This document shows positions 17,641 through 24,585 of a DNA stretch of 64,000 bases, one piece after another. The notes under the pieces are model-generated. The model had not been told where the DNA came from. It made no database searches and saw only the letters and a program-made list of their open reading frames with translations. Origin of the DNA: G965237725 sp965237725 (GTDB lineage Bacteria > Pseudomonadota > Gammaproteobacteria > Arenicellales > Poriferihabitantaceae). The stretch lies in the NCBI GenBank assembly GCA_965237725.1, contig OZ250151.1:4278001-4342000 (forward strand). The letters run 5' to 3'. The first letter of the stretch is position 1; every line of letters begins with the position of its first letter. The position numbers and the translations under genes were made by a program.

Positions 17641-17692
17641 TAATCACTGTACATTTATGATACGTTCCGTACAGTGTTAATAATCACTGTAC
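17641..17692. promoter_or_regulatory. Operator repeats between repressor and phage replication genes
   Basis: Three copies of an 8-bp half-site occur here: CACTGTAC at 17645-17652, its inverse GTACAGTG at 17669-17676, and CACTGTAC at 17685-17692. The last two form a perfect dyad with an 8-bp spacer. They lie between the start of the repressor gene and the first rightward phage gene, where an autoregulated lysogeny switch is expected. The spacing does not match a LexA box (CTGT-N8-ACAG). Binding by the adjacent repressor is inferred. Confidence 0.7.
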
Positions 17693-17707
17693 TAATGAGG
17701 GCAAAAG

Positions 17708-17980
17708 ATGGGCATTCAAGATCATATATTCGATACAGAACAAGGCTTTCAGGCATTCAAACAGCTATCAGTTAATTATTTAGTAAAGGTCTGGAAGGGT
17801 GGGGGATTCAAAGAATATTACAGTTATAGTACGTTATCTACTGCTGTTCAGACAGCCACCTTAGCAACTGAATGTGGGTTTAAGGTCTTACTCGTTGTCG
17901 AAAGTATTTTTCAATACACTCCCTTGCCAAACCAAACCCCGTTCATCGATGTTCCTAACATTGGGACTTTGCCCCGGTGA
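17708..17980 (+). CDS. Small inovirus protein of unknown function
   Basis: A 90-residue protein, first gene of the rightward phage operon, with GAGGGCAAAAG as a plausible ribosome site. Its stop overlaps the GTG start of rep (GTGA), which implies translational coupling. The sequence has aromatic-rich text (VNYLVKVWKGGGFKEYYSYST) and a helical part (TAVQTATLATECGFKVLLVVES) but no motif I recognise. A role in replication control is plausible from position only. Confidence 0.7.
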   Translation: MGIQDHIFDTEQGFQAFKQLSVNYLVKVWKGGGFKEYYSYSTLSTAVQTATLATECGFKVLLVVESIFQYTPLPNQTPFIDVPNIGTLPR

Positions 17981-18561
17981 ACTCGGTGTCGTATCCCGTC
18001 CCCAGTGCGACTGAAATCAACGCTCCGTTGAGTGGGGACACCTACCCACTTTTAGAATCTAAATCTGACCGACTCTTTTCCGATTGGGCTGCATGGCTGT
18101 CCACCCAAGACTGGCAATGGTTCGTCACATTTACGTTTAAAGAAGCAATACATCCAGAAGCAGCCGACAAGTTGTACCGTGTTTGGATCAATAAGTTGAA
18201 CCGTGCCATTTATGGCCAACGCTGGAGAAAAAAGCCACCTCAAGGTGTCAAGCATGTCCGAGCGTTGGAATGGCAGAAACGGGGAGTACTTCATTACCAC
18301 GCACTACTAGCAAATGTCGGATTTGAAAATCGCGAACGATGGGCAAGCGTTTGGGAAGAACTCGGAGAGGACTCTAAAGCCGGATTTATCAAGATTGACC
18401 AGTATGACCAATCGAAGGGCGGCGCAGAAGCCTACCTATCGAAATATGTCACTAAAGGCGGTCAGGTTGACGTATCTGAAAATTTTAAGGCACTCCCTCA
18501 CATCAAGAGCATCCCAACACATGACAAACAACCAACCCATCAAGATTTGGCCCGAGTGTAA
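17977..18561 (+). CDS. Phage rolling-circle replication initiator (HUH Rep)
   Basis: A 194-residue HUH endonuclease. Motif I is WFVTFTF (48-54), motif II is HYH at 106-108 (GVLHYHALL), and the catalytic tyrosine motif is AYLSKYVTKGG with Tyr153 and Tyr157. Such proteins nick the phage plus-strand origin and attach to the 5' end to start rolling-circle replication. It begins at GTG overlapping the preceding stop. It is much shorter than Ff pII but similar in design to small Rep proteins of other inoviruses and plasmids. Confidence 0.88.
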   Translation: MNSVSYPVPSATEINAPLSGDTYPLLESKSDRLFSDWAAWLSTQDWQWFVTFTFKEAIHPEAADKLYRVWINKLNRAIYGQRWRKKPPQGVKHVRALEWQKRGVLHYHALLANVGFENRERWASVWEELGEDSKAGFIKIDQYDQSKGGAEAYLSKYVTKGGQVDVSENFKALPHIKSIPTHDKQPTHQDLARV

Positions 18562-18688
18562 AAAACTCACTCGCATCAGAGCCAAGTCTCGGTGCGTTAT
18601 GGCTGGAACAAGTATCAGATCAGGGCGAATGATACTTGATGGTACTCCTATGCCCAAACAACTATCAAATCCTAAAGAGGTAACTTAA
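18521..18688 (+). CDS. Small 55-aa phage protein overlapping rep
   Basis: An ATG at 18521 opens a 55-codon frame that overlaps the end of rep by 41 bp and fills the gap exactly to the ssDNA-binding gene: its TAA at 18686-18688 abuts the next ATG. The product is basic (CKKLTRIRAKSRC) with two cysteines and may bind nucleic acid. Tight packing is normal in inoviruses, which supports reality, but no homology is recognised, so confidence is moderate. Confidence 0.5.
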   Translation: MTNNQPIKIWPECKKLTRIRAKSRCVMAGTSIRSGRMILDGTPMPKQLSNPKEVT

Positions 18689-18967
18689 ATGCAAAAAGCA
18701 ATTATCAAAGACGGTACAGCAAGAGAAGTGCGCAACAAGCCGGGCGCAAATAAAGAGTGGGTAAAACTCAGACAAACAGCATGGGTTTTTATCAATGACA
18801 AACCTTTTCCCACAGAATTTTATATTGATCATTGGCCTGATCGTCAAACTGGTGAAGTGCCCAAACCTTTGCAGGTTGGCGAGTACGAAATGGTTACCGA
18901 TGTTTCTTCGGTTGGTCAATATGGCGAATTAAATTACCGGACTGAATACGTTCCGGTGAAGAAGTAA
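18689..18967 (+). CDS. Phage single-stranded DNA-binding protein (pV-like)
   Basis: A 92-residue protein located where gene V lies in inoviruses, with AAAGAGG as ribosome site. The pattern PFPTEFYIDHWPDR, then PLQVGEYEMVTDVSSVGQYGELNYR matches helix-destabilising OB-fold proteins of filamentous phages, where a pYPxxF/Y strand precedes a PLxxGxYxL strand and a G-x-y/f-G-x-L end. It would coat newly made plus strands before packaging. The identification is by pattern and synteny. Confidence 0.8.
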   Translation: MQKAIIKDGTAREVRNKPGANKEWVKLRQTAWVFINDKPFPTEFYIDHWPDRQTGEVPKPLQVGEYEMVTDVSSVGQYGELNYRTEYVPVKK

Positions 18968-18973
18968 TTCACC

Positions 18974-19294
18974 ATGGCATTGGTCGCTGGCGTTTGTGAT
19001 GAAACGGAGATGTTCCTTCAAGCTTCGAATGGAACTATTCGATGTGATCCATCGTCAGCGACTTTCCAATTAGTGCAACTCGATACGCTAACCAATACCT
19101 CCGATCCAACAACAACAATTCAGGAATTGAACGATGTACTCAATACGATTTTTAGTACTCCGAGCAGTACGGAAATTATTCAGGCTTTTAGTGCGGGCAT
19201 TACGCTCCCGTTAATCTGTTGGTTGACGGCGTGGGGATTCGGAGTGGTCGTTAATTGGTTCCGAGAAGGGAAGGGCAGATATCTCGATGATTGA
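18974..19294 (+). CDS. Small phage membrane protein, possible minor coat
   Basis: A 106-residue protein between the ssDNA-binding and major coat genes. It has a polar N-terminal part with two cysteines and one transmembrane helix near the end (AGITLPLICWLTAWGFGVVVNWF) followed by a basic tail (REGKGRY), an orientation suited to virion assembly. In Pf- and CTX-type phages a similar gene occupies this slot and may encode a minor virion or assembly protein. No specific name is justified. Confidence 0.68.
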   Translation: MALVAGVCDETEMFLQASNGTIRCDPSSATFQLVQLDTLTNTSDPTTTIQELNDVLNTIFSTPSSTEIIQAFSAGITLPLICWLTAWGFGVVVNWFREGKGRYLDD

Positions 19295-19381
19295 ATTTCA
19301 TATTTCTACAGTCGGGCTTGGCCTGACTTATTCGCGGCGCGCTACGGTGTGCTTTCTTTTAACCAAGCATGAGGAATTACC

Positions 19382-19513
19382 ATGGACTTTTCAGCAGTCA
19401 CCTCAGCAGTTGATGCAACGACTATTGTTGCCGCTCTTACTGCGATCGCGGCGATCAAAATATTGCCGGGTGTGGCCCGATGGGGCTACAACAAAGTTAT
19501 TAGCTGGTTCTAA
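19382..19513 (+). CDS. Major coat protein (pVIII-like), 43 aa
   Basis: ATG at 19382, preceded by GAGGA at 19371-19375, opens a 43-codon frame ending at TAA 19511-19513. The product begins MDFSAVTSAVDATTIVAA, has an uninterrupted hydrophobic helix (ALTAIAAIKILPGVA) and ends in a basic segment (RWGYNKVISWF) that would contact DNA. This acidic-hydrophobic-basic layout and length are those of an inovirus major coat protein. There is no long leader peptide, as in Pf-like coats without one. It is too short to be noticed by ordinary ORF cut-offs. Confidence 0.85.
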   Translation: MDFSAVTSAVDATTIVAALTAIAAIKILPGVARWGYNKVISWF

Positions 19514-19526
19514 TAACTTGGATGAT

Positions 19527-19552
19527 GGGGCTGGCAACGGCCCCGTTGTTTT
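19527..19552 (+). terminator. Terminator-like hairpin after the major coat gene
   Basis: GGGGC at 19527-19531 pairs with GCCCC at 19540-19544, followed by GTTGTTTTA. It lies 14 bp after the coat stop codon. Filamentous phages such as Ff have a terminator just after gene VIII to keep coat mRNA abundant, and this fits that position. The stem is short, so partial read-through is likely. Confidence 0.6.
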
Positions 19553-19558
19553 ATCAAC

Positions 19559-19636
19559 ATGATAATTTTAATCTTCTCAGCCTTCCTCGGTATGGGATGC
19601 GCACTCGCGATCATCATCGGTTTCAGCTATGCCTAG
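19559..19636 (+). CDS. 25-aa hydrophobic phage peptide (pVII/pIX-like minor coat)
   Basis: ATG at 19559 opens a 25-codon frame that ends at TAG 19634-19636, overlapping the pIII-like ATG by 8 bp. The product is almost entirely a membrane helix (MIILIFSAFLG, then ALAIIIGFSYA). Ff phages encode similarly tiny pVII and pIX virion-end proteins around 32-33 aa. Position between major coat and pIII supports the call, although such a short frame can arise by chance. Confidence 0.6.
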   Translation: MIILIFSAFLGMGCALAIIIGFSYA

Positions 19637-21368
19637 TTTTGGCGCAATAATTATCAGAGCGCTAAAAATTATTGTATTGCCTGTAAAAGCGTTACTCTAT
19701 TTTCTGTCGTGGTTATTACTTTTTGTTGTAGCCGGTATTGGTATTGTTAATTTTGCAATTTATGATGCAGAAGCATACGACACGAGTGTAACGACGTGTG
19801 TAGGTAGACTGACAGGAGTTACTTATCCAGATGATATTAATCCCGGTAATTGTTGGCAAAGTCCTGATCACGAAGGAGCGGTAATAGAGGCGTGTGGTAT
19901 TAGACAGCCAACGTGGGTTCCGTTTAGTTACAGTCACCAAATAGCTGCTTCCCCTACTGAGATATATGGGTATTGTTCTAGAGATTTAAATCAAGATTTG
20001 ATGTTAGAAATATTCGATCATGTTACGGTTAATTGTCCAGCGGGAGAATTTGTTAATCCATTTACAAATCAGTGTCAACCAGAGTGTCCAGCAAATGGAA
20101 CGGACGCCGGTGTAAGTGGTGTAAATAATTCAGGTGGAGACTTTGATTTCTGCAAAGATCAATGTGTAATATCTTCAGACAGTGGTGTTTATATACCAGC
20201 TATAGATCACACTCTAGGCCCTTTTAGTCATACCGGTGCGTTTTGTGGTGATGCTAATCCAGATTTTGGTGATCCACCTATCGATCCAGATGGTGATGAT
20301 GGTGGTGGTGGTGATCCTCCGGACGGTGGCACTGGTGGTGATGGTGGCGCTGGTGGTGACGGTGGTGGGGACTCGGGTACAGGTGATGGTGGGTCAGGTG
20401 GTGACGGCGGTACGGGTGGTGGCGGTGGTGATGCAGGCAGTGGTGGCGATTCAGATGGTGGCGAAGGCGGGTCTGGTGGTGGTGGTGGCGATGCAGGCTC
20501 CGGTGGTGATTCAGGTGGTGTAGGAAGCGAAGATGGAACAGGCGGTTCTGGTGGGTCCGGTGGTACGGGTGGTGGTGGTGGTTCGGGTGGTGCTGGTGGT
20601 GAAGGTGGTGAGGGTGGTGATGCAGGGGAAGATCAAGATACCAATTTTACTGATGCAAGTGCGTGTACCGAATATGTAAAATTAAATGGGGTTTATGTTA
20701 ACAATCCGAATTATCCGGCCTGTTTAGAATCATTACCATGTGAACCTTATTTCGCAAATATAGACTCGCAGGGATTTCAAACCTTCGTGGACAATCCACA
20801 TTATGCTGATTGTAACGACTCGGACGGTAATGGTATTCCCGATGGTGATGAAGGCGGTGCACCGGGTACAGGAGAAGGCGGACTTTGTGTCGACGATCCG
20901 ACAACTGCGGTCGACGAATGCGCAGATGCTTGTTTTGATAACCCGGATACTCTGGTAAATGAATGCCCGGGTGGTGATGGTGATGGAGACGGGCAGGGCG
21001 ATGGCGGAGAACAGGGGCAATGTCAGGATGATCCGAATACAGCGGACGATGAATGTACTGATGCAACAGAGGTCGATGATCCATTCTATGAATCTAAATA
21101 TGGTAATAGAGATCAAGCTGTAGACGATGCACTCGGAAATGCACTAACAGCAGTTACTAATCAACCTATTTTTTCAAGTTTAAATAATTTTTTCACTTTT
21201 AATCGTTCGGGTACTTGTCCTACTTGGGATATCGATACTCAAGCGCTAGATTGGAATATTGGAATTGAGTTCGACTTCTTTTGTGCACCATGGATTCCTT
21301 GGAGCATTATTTCGGGGATATTACTAGCGACTGCTTTGTTCTTCTCTGTTCGGATCGCTCTAGGATAA
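19629..21368 (+). CDS. Phage adsorption/tip protein (pIII-like) with long glycine-rich linker
   Basis: A 579-residue protein. The N-terminus has a hydrophobic segment (ALLYFLSWLLLFVVAGIGIV, about 21-40), then a cysteine-containing domain (about 50-210), a Gly/Asp/Ser-rich linker (about 214-335, many GGDGG and GSGG units), a second domain with cysteine pairs and repeated DDPxTAxDEC-like units (CVDDPTTAVDECADAC, CQDDPNTADDECTDA), and a C-terminal membrane anchor (IPWSIISGILLATALFFSVRIA). Receptor-binding domains joined by glycine linkers and a C-terminal anchor are the plan of pIII. The host receptor is probably a pilus, which the neighbouring pil genes would supply, but that is inference. Confidence 0.82.
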   Translation: MPSFGAIIIRALKIIVLPVKALLYFLSWLLLFVVAGIGIVNFAIYDAEAYDTSVTTCVGRLTGVTYPDDINPGNCWQSPDHEGAVIEACGIRQPTWVPFSYSHQIAASPTEIYGYCSRDLNQDLMLEIFDHVTVNCPAGEFVNPFTNQCQPECPANGTDAGVSGVNNSGGDFDFCKDQCVISSDSGVYIPAIDHTLGPFSHTGAFCGDANPDFGDPPIDPDGDDGGGGDPPDGGTGGDGGAGGDGGGDSGTGDGGSGGDGGTGGGGGDAGSGGDSDGGEGGSGGGGGDAGSGGDSGGVGSEDGTGGSGGSGGTGGGGGSGGAGGEGGEGGDAGEDQDTNFTDASACTEYVKLNGVYVNNPNYPACLESLPCEPYFANIDSQGFQTFVDNPHYADCNDSDGNGIPDGDEGGAPGTGEGGLCVDDPTTAVDECADACFDNPDTLVNECPGGDGDGDGQGDGGEQGQCQDDPNTADDECTDATEVDDPFYESKYGNRDQAVDDALGNALTAVTNQPIFSSLNNFFTFNRSGTCPTWDIDTQALDWNIGIEFDFFCAPWIPWSIISGILLATALFFSVRIALG

Positions 21369-21664
21369 TGACCAGTTTTCTCGACAGAATAAAAGAGTGG
21401 ATTCAGAATATTGTTGATTCTGTTATCGAATTTGTTGCTGATTTATTCGTTGATGTACTCGTATTTTTACTTGGAATAGTTCAGAAAGTTTTAAACCTTG
21501 TTCCTGTGCCTGACTTCTTATCTACGCCGTTAGATACGCATTTACCTGATGAAATTATTTGGTTTTTGATTCAAAGCTCTTTCCCAGAATGCTTAGGAAT
21601 AATTCTATCTGGAATGGTATTTAAAATACTAAAACAATTGCTCACCATGGGAATCTGGAAGTGA
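21368..21664 (+). CDS. Phage minor coat protein pVI-like (DUF2523-like)
   Basis: Starts at ATG 21368, overlapping the pIII-like stop by one base (TAATG). The 98-residue product has an amphipathic N-terminus and two or three hydrophobic stretches (FVADLFVDVLVFLLGIVQKVL, and IIWFLIQSSFPECLGIILSG) and a basic end, as in pVI/DUF2523 proteins that cap the pIII end of the virion. Its stop overlaps the Zot start. A longer upstream frame exists but lies inside the pIII-like gene in another frame. Confidence 0.75.
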   Translation: MTSFLDRIKEWIQNIVDSVIEFVADLFVDVLVFLLGIVQKVLNLVPVPDFLSTPLDTHLPDEIIWFLIQSSFPECLGIILSGMVFKILKQLLTMGIWK

Positions 21665-22788
21665 TCGTATTTCATGAAGGCCTACCCGGCAGTGGTAAAT
21701 CATATGAAGCAATCATAGAGCATCTTCTGGAATCACTTAAACAGGGTAGGCGGGTGGTCACAAACATCGATGGAATTAATACAGAATACATTTCAAAATA
21801 TATTGGTATACCGAAAAGTTTTTTAGATCAAAACATAGTTTCAATTTACGACGAAGATGTGGAGGTACAGAAAGAATTATTGCTTGAGCATATAACGACT
21901 GACCATATTTGTATTATCGATGAAATTCAGAATTTGTTTCCATCTGTCAGGGACAAGTTACCGTCTGTTTGGAATGTCATAATTTCCGAACATCGTCACA
22001 AGGGATTAGATTTCGTTTTACTTGGGCAAGATAGAAAAGATTGCCATGTCATGTGGCGTAGACGGATTCAGAGAGTGGTTACGTTCAATAAATTGTCTGC
22101 AATGGGCGCGGAAAATAGCTATCACTGGGAAGTATTCGAAGCAACAAGGCCAGAGAAATTTAAACTCGTCACAAAGGGTACGAAAAAATATAATCCAGAA
22201 ATCTTTCCTTGTTATTCTTCTCATACGCAAGGTGTCAATAACAAATCGAACTACACTGATAAACGTGCATTGATCTGGAATAACAAAGGTATTAAGTATG
22301 GTATACCAGCAGCGCTATTGGTGGCCTATTTCGCTTTTTCTCATATCCTCTCATTTTTCGATATGGATAAAGTAGATAATGCAACTGTCGTAGAACAAGA
22401 TCCTGAAATAATTAAATCCGCGAATGCGGATCCAATTGTTTCTGAATCAGTTGCAGTGGTTCCCGAACCGATAACAGTAATTGCTCCATTCAATCCAATC
22501 GATAGTTTTGATTCTGTTGCTAAATCCAATGGACTTAGAATTTCAATGCACTACAAATCAAAGTCAGAAGATATTTATATTATCGATGTTTACCATCAAT
22601 CGACACATCACCTAGTAGACCAATATAGAATAGATGATCTCATGGAAATGGGTTGGTCGTATAAAATTATAAATAACGGTAGTATCGTTCTAAGGAAAGA
22701 AGATCGGATGTATTTAGCCAGGCTTAAAGCGCTGGATAGTCCGTACGGATCAACTTCAAATAGTAATCTAGCAGAACTCGCATATTAA
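21661..22788 (+). CDS. Zot/pI-family phage assembly ATPase
   Basis: A 375-residue inner-membrane ATPase that extrudes filamentous virions. Walker A is GLPGSGKS at residues 7-14, Walker B is HICIIDEIQ at 82-90, and a transmembrane helix (KYGIPAALLVAYFAFSHILSF) lies near 212-232, leaving a periplasmic C-terminal domain. The start is GTG, overlapping the previous stop. A zot gene is the best marker that the region is an inovirus. The stop is followed with no gap by a 12-bp-stem hairpin. Confidence 0.92.
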   Translation: MIVFHEGLPGSGKSYEAIIEHLLESLKQGRRVVTNIDGINTEYISKYIGIPKSFLDQNIVSIYDEDVEVQKELLLEHITTDHICIIDEIQNLFPSVRDKLPSVWNVIISEHRHKGLDFVLLGQDRKDCHVMWRRRIQRVVTFNKLSAMGAENSYHWEVFEATRPEKFKLVTKGTKKYNPEIFPCYSSHTQGVNNKSNYTDKRALIWNNKGIKYGIPAALLVAYFAFSHILSFFDMDKVDNATVVEQDPEIIKSANADPIVSESVAVVPEPITVIAPFNPIDSFDSVAKSNGLRISMHYKSKSEDIYIIDVYHQSTHHLVDQYRIDDLMEMGWSYKIINNGSIVLRKEDRMYLARLKALDSPYGSTSNSNLAELAY

Positions 22789-22825
22789 GGCCGGCTCCAA
22801 AAATCGCTTGCGATTGGAGCCGGCC
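22789..22825 (+). other. Strong hairpin after zot: terminator or packaging signal
   Basis: GGCCGGCTCCAA (22789-22800) is perfectly complementary to TTGGAGCCGGCC (22814-22825) around a 13-base loop. It starts one base after the zot stop codon. No T-tract follows, so a simple terminator is doubtful. In Ff phages the packaging signal is an imperfect hairpin at the start of the intergenic region after the last morphogenesis gene, and this has the right place. Function is inferred. Confidence 0.65.
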
Positions 22826-22834
22826 ATCATAGCT

Positions 22835-22859
22835 TATATATTATACGTATTAATATATA
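22835..22859. other. AT-rich palindrome, candidate phage origin element
   Basis: TATATATTA (22835-22843) and TAATATATA (22851-22859) form a perfect inverted repeat around TACGTAT, ten bases after the GC-rich hairpin. The adjacent 22789-22988 region is the only sizable non-coding stretch within the phage operon side and would be expected to hold the rolling-circle origins. A nick site for Rep was not identified, so this is a positional suggestion. Confidence 0.45.
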
Positions 22860-22991
22860 CGGTCTATCCAGGACGTTTGGTTTTGCCCCTTGCCTAGATT
22901 AGATGTTTATGGTTATTTATTTCTGCTAATATCAAATTATCGAAATATAACAAAAGTTTTCACTTAGTTACAAAATTTATATCAGCTATTG

Positions 22992-23816
22992 ATGAAAGAA
23001 AAAGCAAAAGCGCCTGCTGAAACGAACGATGATAATAATTTTAATTATGACGCTGAGTATAGTGGCTTAGGTTGGAGTTCGTGGTTTATTTCAGCGTACG
23101 GAAATCTGTTAAGTATTTTATTCCGTGCTCTTTCCGCCGCTATTGGACTAACTACTATAATTATTATTTTTGGATGGGTACGGTTAATATCTTATACTTA
23201 TGGCCTGTCTATTGATTGGTTGATTGGTACCTTTGGATTTTTCGATTATATTCAATATGGTGCTTTTCCGTTTTGTTTATTTATTTTTGCACTTTTAGTT
23301 ACTTTTTCACAAGTAGGAGATATATTTTCGAGAAAACTTAACAATAGACGAGTCAAGTTGTTACTTATATTTATTTCTATACTAATTGCAATATCTATAG
23401 GACTCGATTATTTTATGGATATCAATATTCGTTTGGTACTATGGAGTATGTTGTTTTTTGTAACTTCGGCTATGGTGGGGTATATGATTTCTGATATCTC
23501 AATTGGGGTTAAGTCGAATAAAAAATATCATAGTGAAACTGTTTATTGGTCCATACTTATGGCAATTTATCCTATTGTTGTTTTATCAAGTATGGGTTTT
23601 TATGAAGGTGTAAAGGATTCTAAAATTGAATCTACTAAACTAACGCAAGTAGTAAAAAACAATGGGGATGTATGTTATTTAATTAAGTATAAGGAAGGTT
23701 TGTTCTATTGCATAGAATACTTAGATAACGAGGAAAATAAGGTGTTAATACCTTCCGTATCAGATGTTCAATATATCACTAAGAAAAAAATAGTTACGAA
23801 AGAATCGCCCGAATAA
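22992..23816 (+). CDS. AT-rich multi-pass membrane protein, phage cargo of unknown function
   Basis: About 274 residues from ATG 22992 (a TTG directly before it is an alternative). Four or five hydrophobic helices (for example TTIIIIFGWVRLISYTYG, FPFCLFIFALLVTF, LLLIFISILIAISIG, SILMAIYPIVVLSSMGF) precede a soluble C-terminal part (about 225-274) with two cysteines (VCYLIKYKEGLFYCIEY). Base composition is far more AT-rich than the core phage genes, typical of a recently gained accessory gene. It may act in superinfection exclusion or host modification, but no family is recognised. Confidence 0.7.
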   Translation: MKEKAKAPAETNDDNNFNYDAEYSGLGWSSWFISAYGNLLSILFRALSAAIGLTTIIIIFGWVRLISYTYGLSIDWLIGTFGFFDYIQYGAFPFCLFIFALLVTFSQVGDIFSRKLNNRRVKLLLIFISILIAISIGLDYFMDINIRLVLWSMLFFVTSAMVGYMISDISIGVKSNKKYHSETVYWSILMAIYPIVVLSSMGFYEGVKDSKIESTKLTQVVKNNGDVCYLIKYKEGLFYCIEYLDNEENKVLIPSVSDVQYITKKKIVTKESPE

Positions 23817-23879
23817 AAACTAGTTTAGGTTTCTGATTATACGATTTGATATCAATCCGATAGTTTGGTTATATAGGCT

Positions 23880-24179
23880 CTAATTATTATTTTCTTTTGT
23901 AGTGTAGTGTTCTGTTTCTGGTTTTTTTTCTAAAGCTTCATAGTATCCATATTCATTTTTATATAAATTTTTTGCAGTTTTTTGGTGTTGTGTATTGTGA
24001 TTTATTGGATGTGGATTATCTTCCCATGACATCCAGACACTGCTTGATTGTTTGTTGGAATTGTTGGAGCTTATAGGGATTGTAGAACTGATGTTGTTTT
24101 CTGTTTTTAAAATCTGCAATCCATATACTCCAGAACCGACAAATATTACGATTATTAGTATTTTAAATAAGTATCCCAT
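23880..24179 (-). CDS. Small membrane-anchored or secreted phage cargo protein
   Basis: A 99-residue product with one N-terminal hydrophobic segment (MGYLFKILIIVIFVGSGVYG) followed by a polar, Asn/Lys/Glu-rich tail without cysteines. It is convergent with the membrane-protein gene and very AT-rich. Its start codon lies inside the palindrome ATCCCATCCATGGGAT at 24173-24188, so any protein that binds the palindrome would probably block its translation or transcription. No family is recognised. Confidence 0.55.
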   Translation of the reverse strand: MGYLFKILIIVIFVGSGVYGLQILKTENNISSTIPISSNNSNKQSSSVWMSWEDNPHPINHNTQHQKTAKNLYKNEYGYYEALEKKPETEHYTTKENNN

Positions 24180-24188
24180 CCATGGGAT
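24173..24188. repeat. ATCCCATNNATGGGAT palindrome, copy 2
   Basis: Identical to the 17047-17062 copy. It lies 133 bp left of Xer site B and overlaps the start codon of the minus-strand cargo gene at 24179. Confidence 0.75.
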
Positions 24189-24214
24189 TTTATACTAAAT
24201 ATTCATAGTATTGG

Positions 24215-24301
24215 TTATGTCATGGAATAGGATGGTTTACGGTATTCAAACCAATAACCGTGTATTAAAAATCCCCATAATCCAAGCCATAGCCCTTTGA
24301 A
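24215..24301 (-). other. Displaced 3' coding tail of the phage repressor gene
   Basis: Reading leftward from Xer site B in the repressor's frame gives 28 codons (starting FKGLWLGLW and ending in a TAA at 24215-24217) with no start codon of its own. When the phage is circular, site B left half joins site A right half, and this segment would continue the repressor frame in place of the two residues and stop supplied by the host side. The tail is aromatic and hydrophobic with a basic end, like a membrane-associated segment. Confidence 0.65.
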
Positions 24302-24305
24302 TACT

Positions 24306-24333
24306 ACTTCGTATAATGTATAGGAAGTGTAAA
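24306..24333 (+). other. Xer attachment site B, junction of prophage and second element
   Basis: XerC arm ACTTCGTATAA (24306-24316) and centre TGTATA (24317-24322) are identical to sites A and C. The right arm GGAAGTGTAAA has little XerD character. As at site A, the site is an inverted repeat: ACTTCGTATA (24306-24315) and TATAGGAAGT (24319-24328) pair at 9 of 10 positions around ATG. Confidence 0.78.
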
Positions 24334-24585
24334 CGAGGGTAGGGTATATCCCTGTCTATTCCTGAAAGCAGACCCTCAAAAATCTACAATGAGCGTCCGC
24401 AGCCCAAACCCGCCATTTACTGCTGATCATACATAGACCATTTTCGGCTAAAAACGGCCTTAAATAATCACCTTAAAATATAAACTCAATCAATTCTGTG
24501 CTAATCTATGTTTCCTGAATTGCGAATACCATAATATTATTAATGCGAGGCGCGTCTTCGCTAATTCCACCGGAGGATAGAACCG

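Larger units (their letters stand above)
17203..24316 (+). mobile_element. Filamentous phage (Inoviridae-like) prophage integrated at dif by XerCD
   Basis: About 7.1 kb between Xer sites A and B. Gene order is repressor (minus), then a 90-aa protein, HUH Rep, 55-aa protein, ssDNA-binding protein, membrane protein, major coat, 25-aa minor coat, pIII-like, pVI-like and Zot/pI, all plus strand, followed by a hairpin-rich intergenic region and two cargo genes. There is no integrase or transposase, as in CTX-type phages that use host XerC/XerD. The set looks complete for virion production except that no pIV secretin is present, so export would rely on a host secretin. AT content rises sharply after 22900. 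Confidence 0.9.

Noticed and set aside
17645..17676. CTGT and ACAG pair suggesting a LexA box in the phage operator
   Set aside because: The spacing is 20 bases, not 8, and the better dyad is formed by the repeated CACTGTAC half-sites.
19287..19562. A 91-codon plus-strand frame over the major coat gene
   Set aside because: It lies in another frame over the 43-aa coat gene, has no convincing ribosome site or known motif, and covers a terminator.
20236..20523. 95-codon frame rich in valine over the pIII glycine linker
   Set aside because: It is a frame-shifted reading of the GGT/GAT-rich linker, not a protein-like sequence.
20698..21116. Two overlapping long minus-strand frames opposite the pIII gene
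   Set aside because: They arise from the biased codon content of the acidic pIII domain and have no start signals or motifs.
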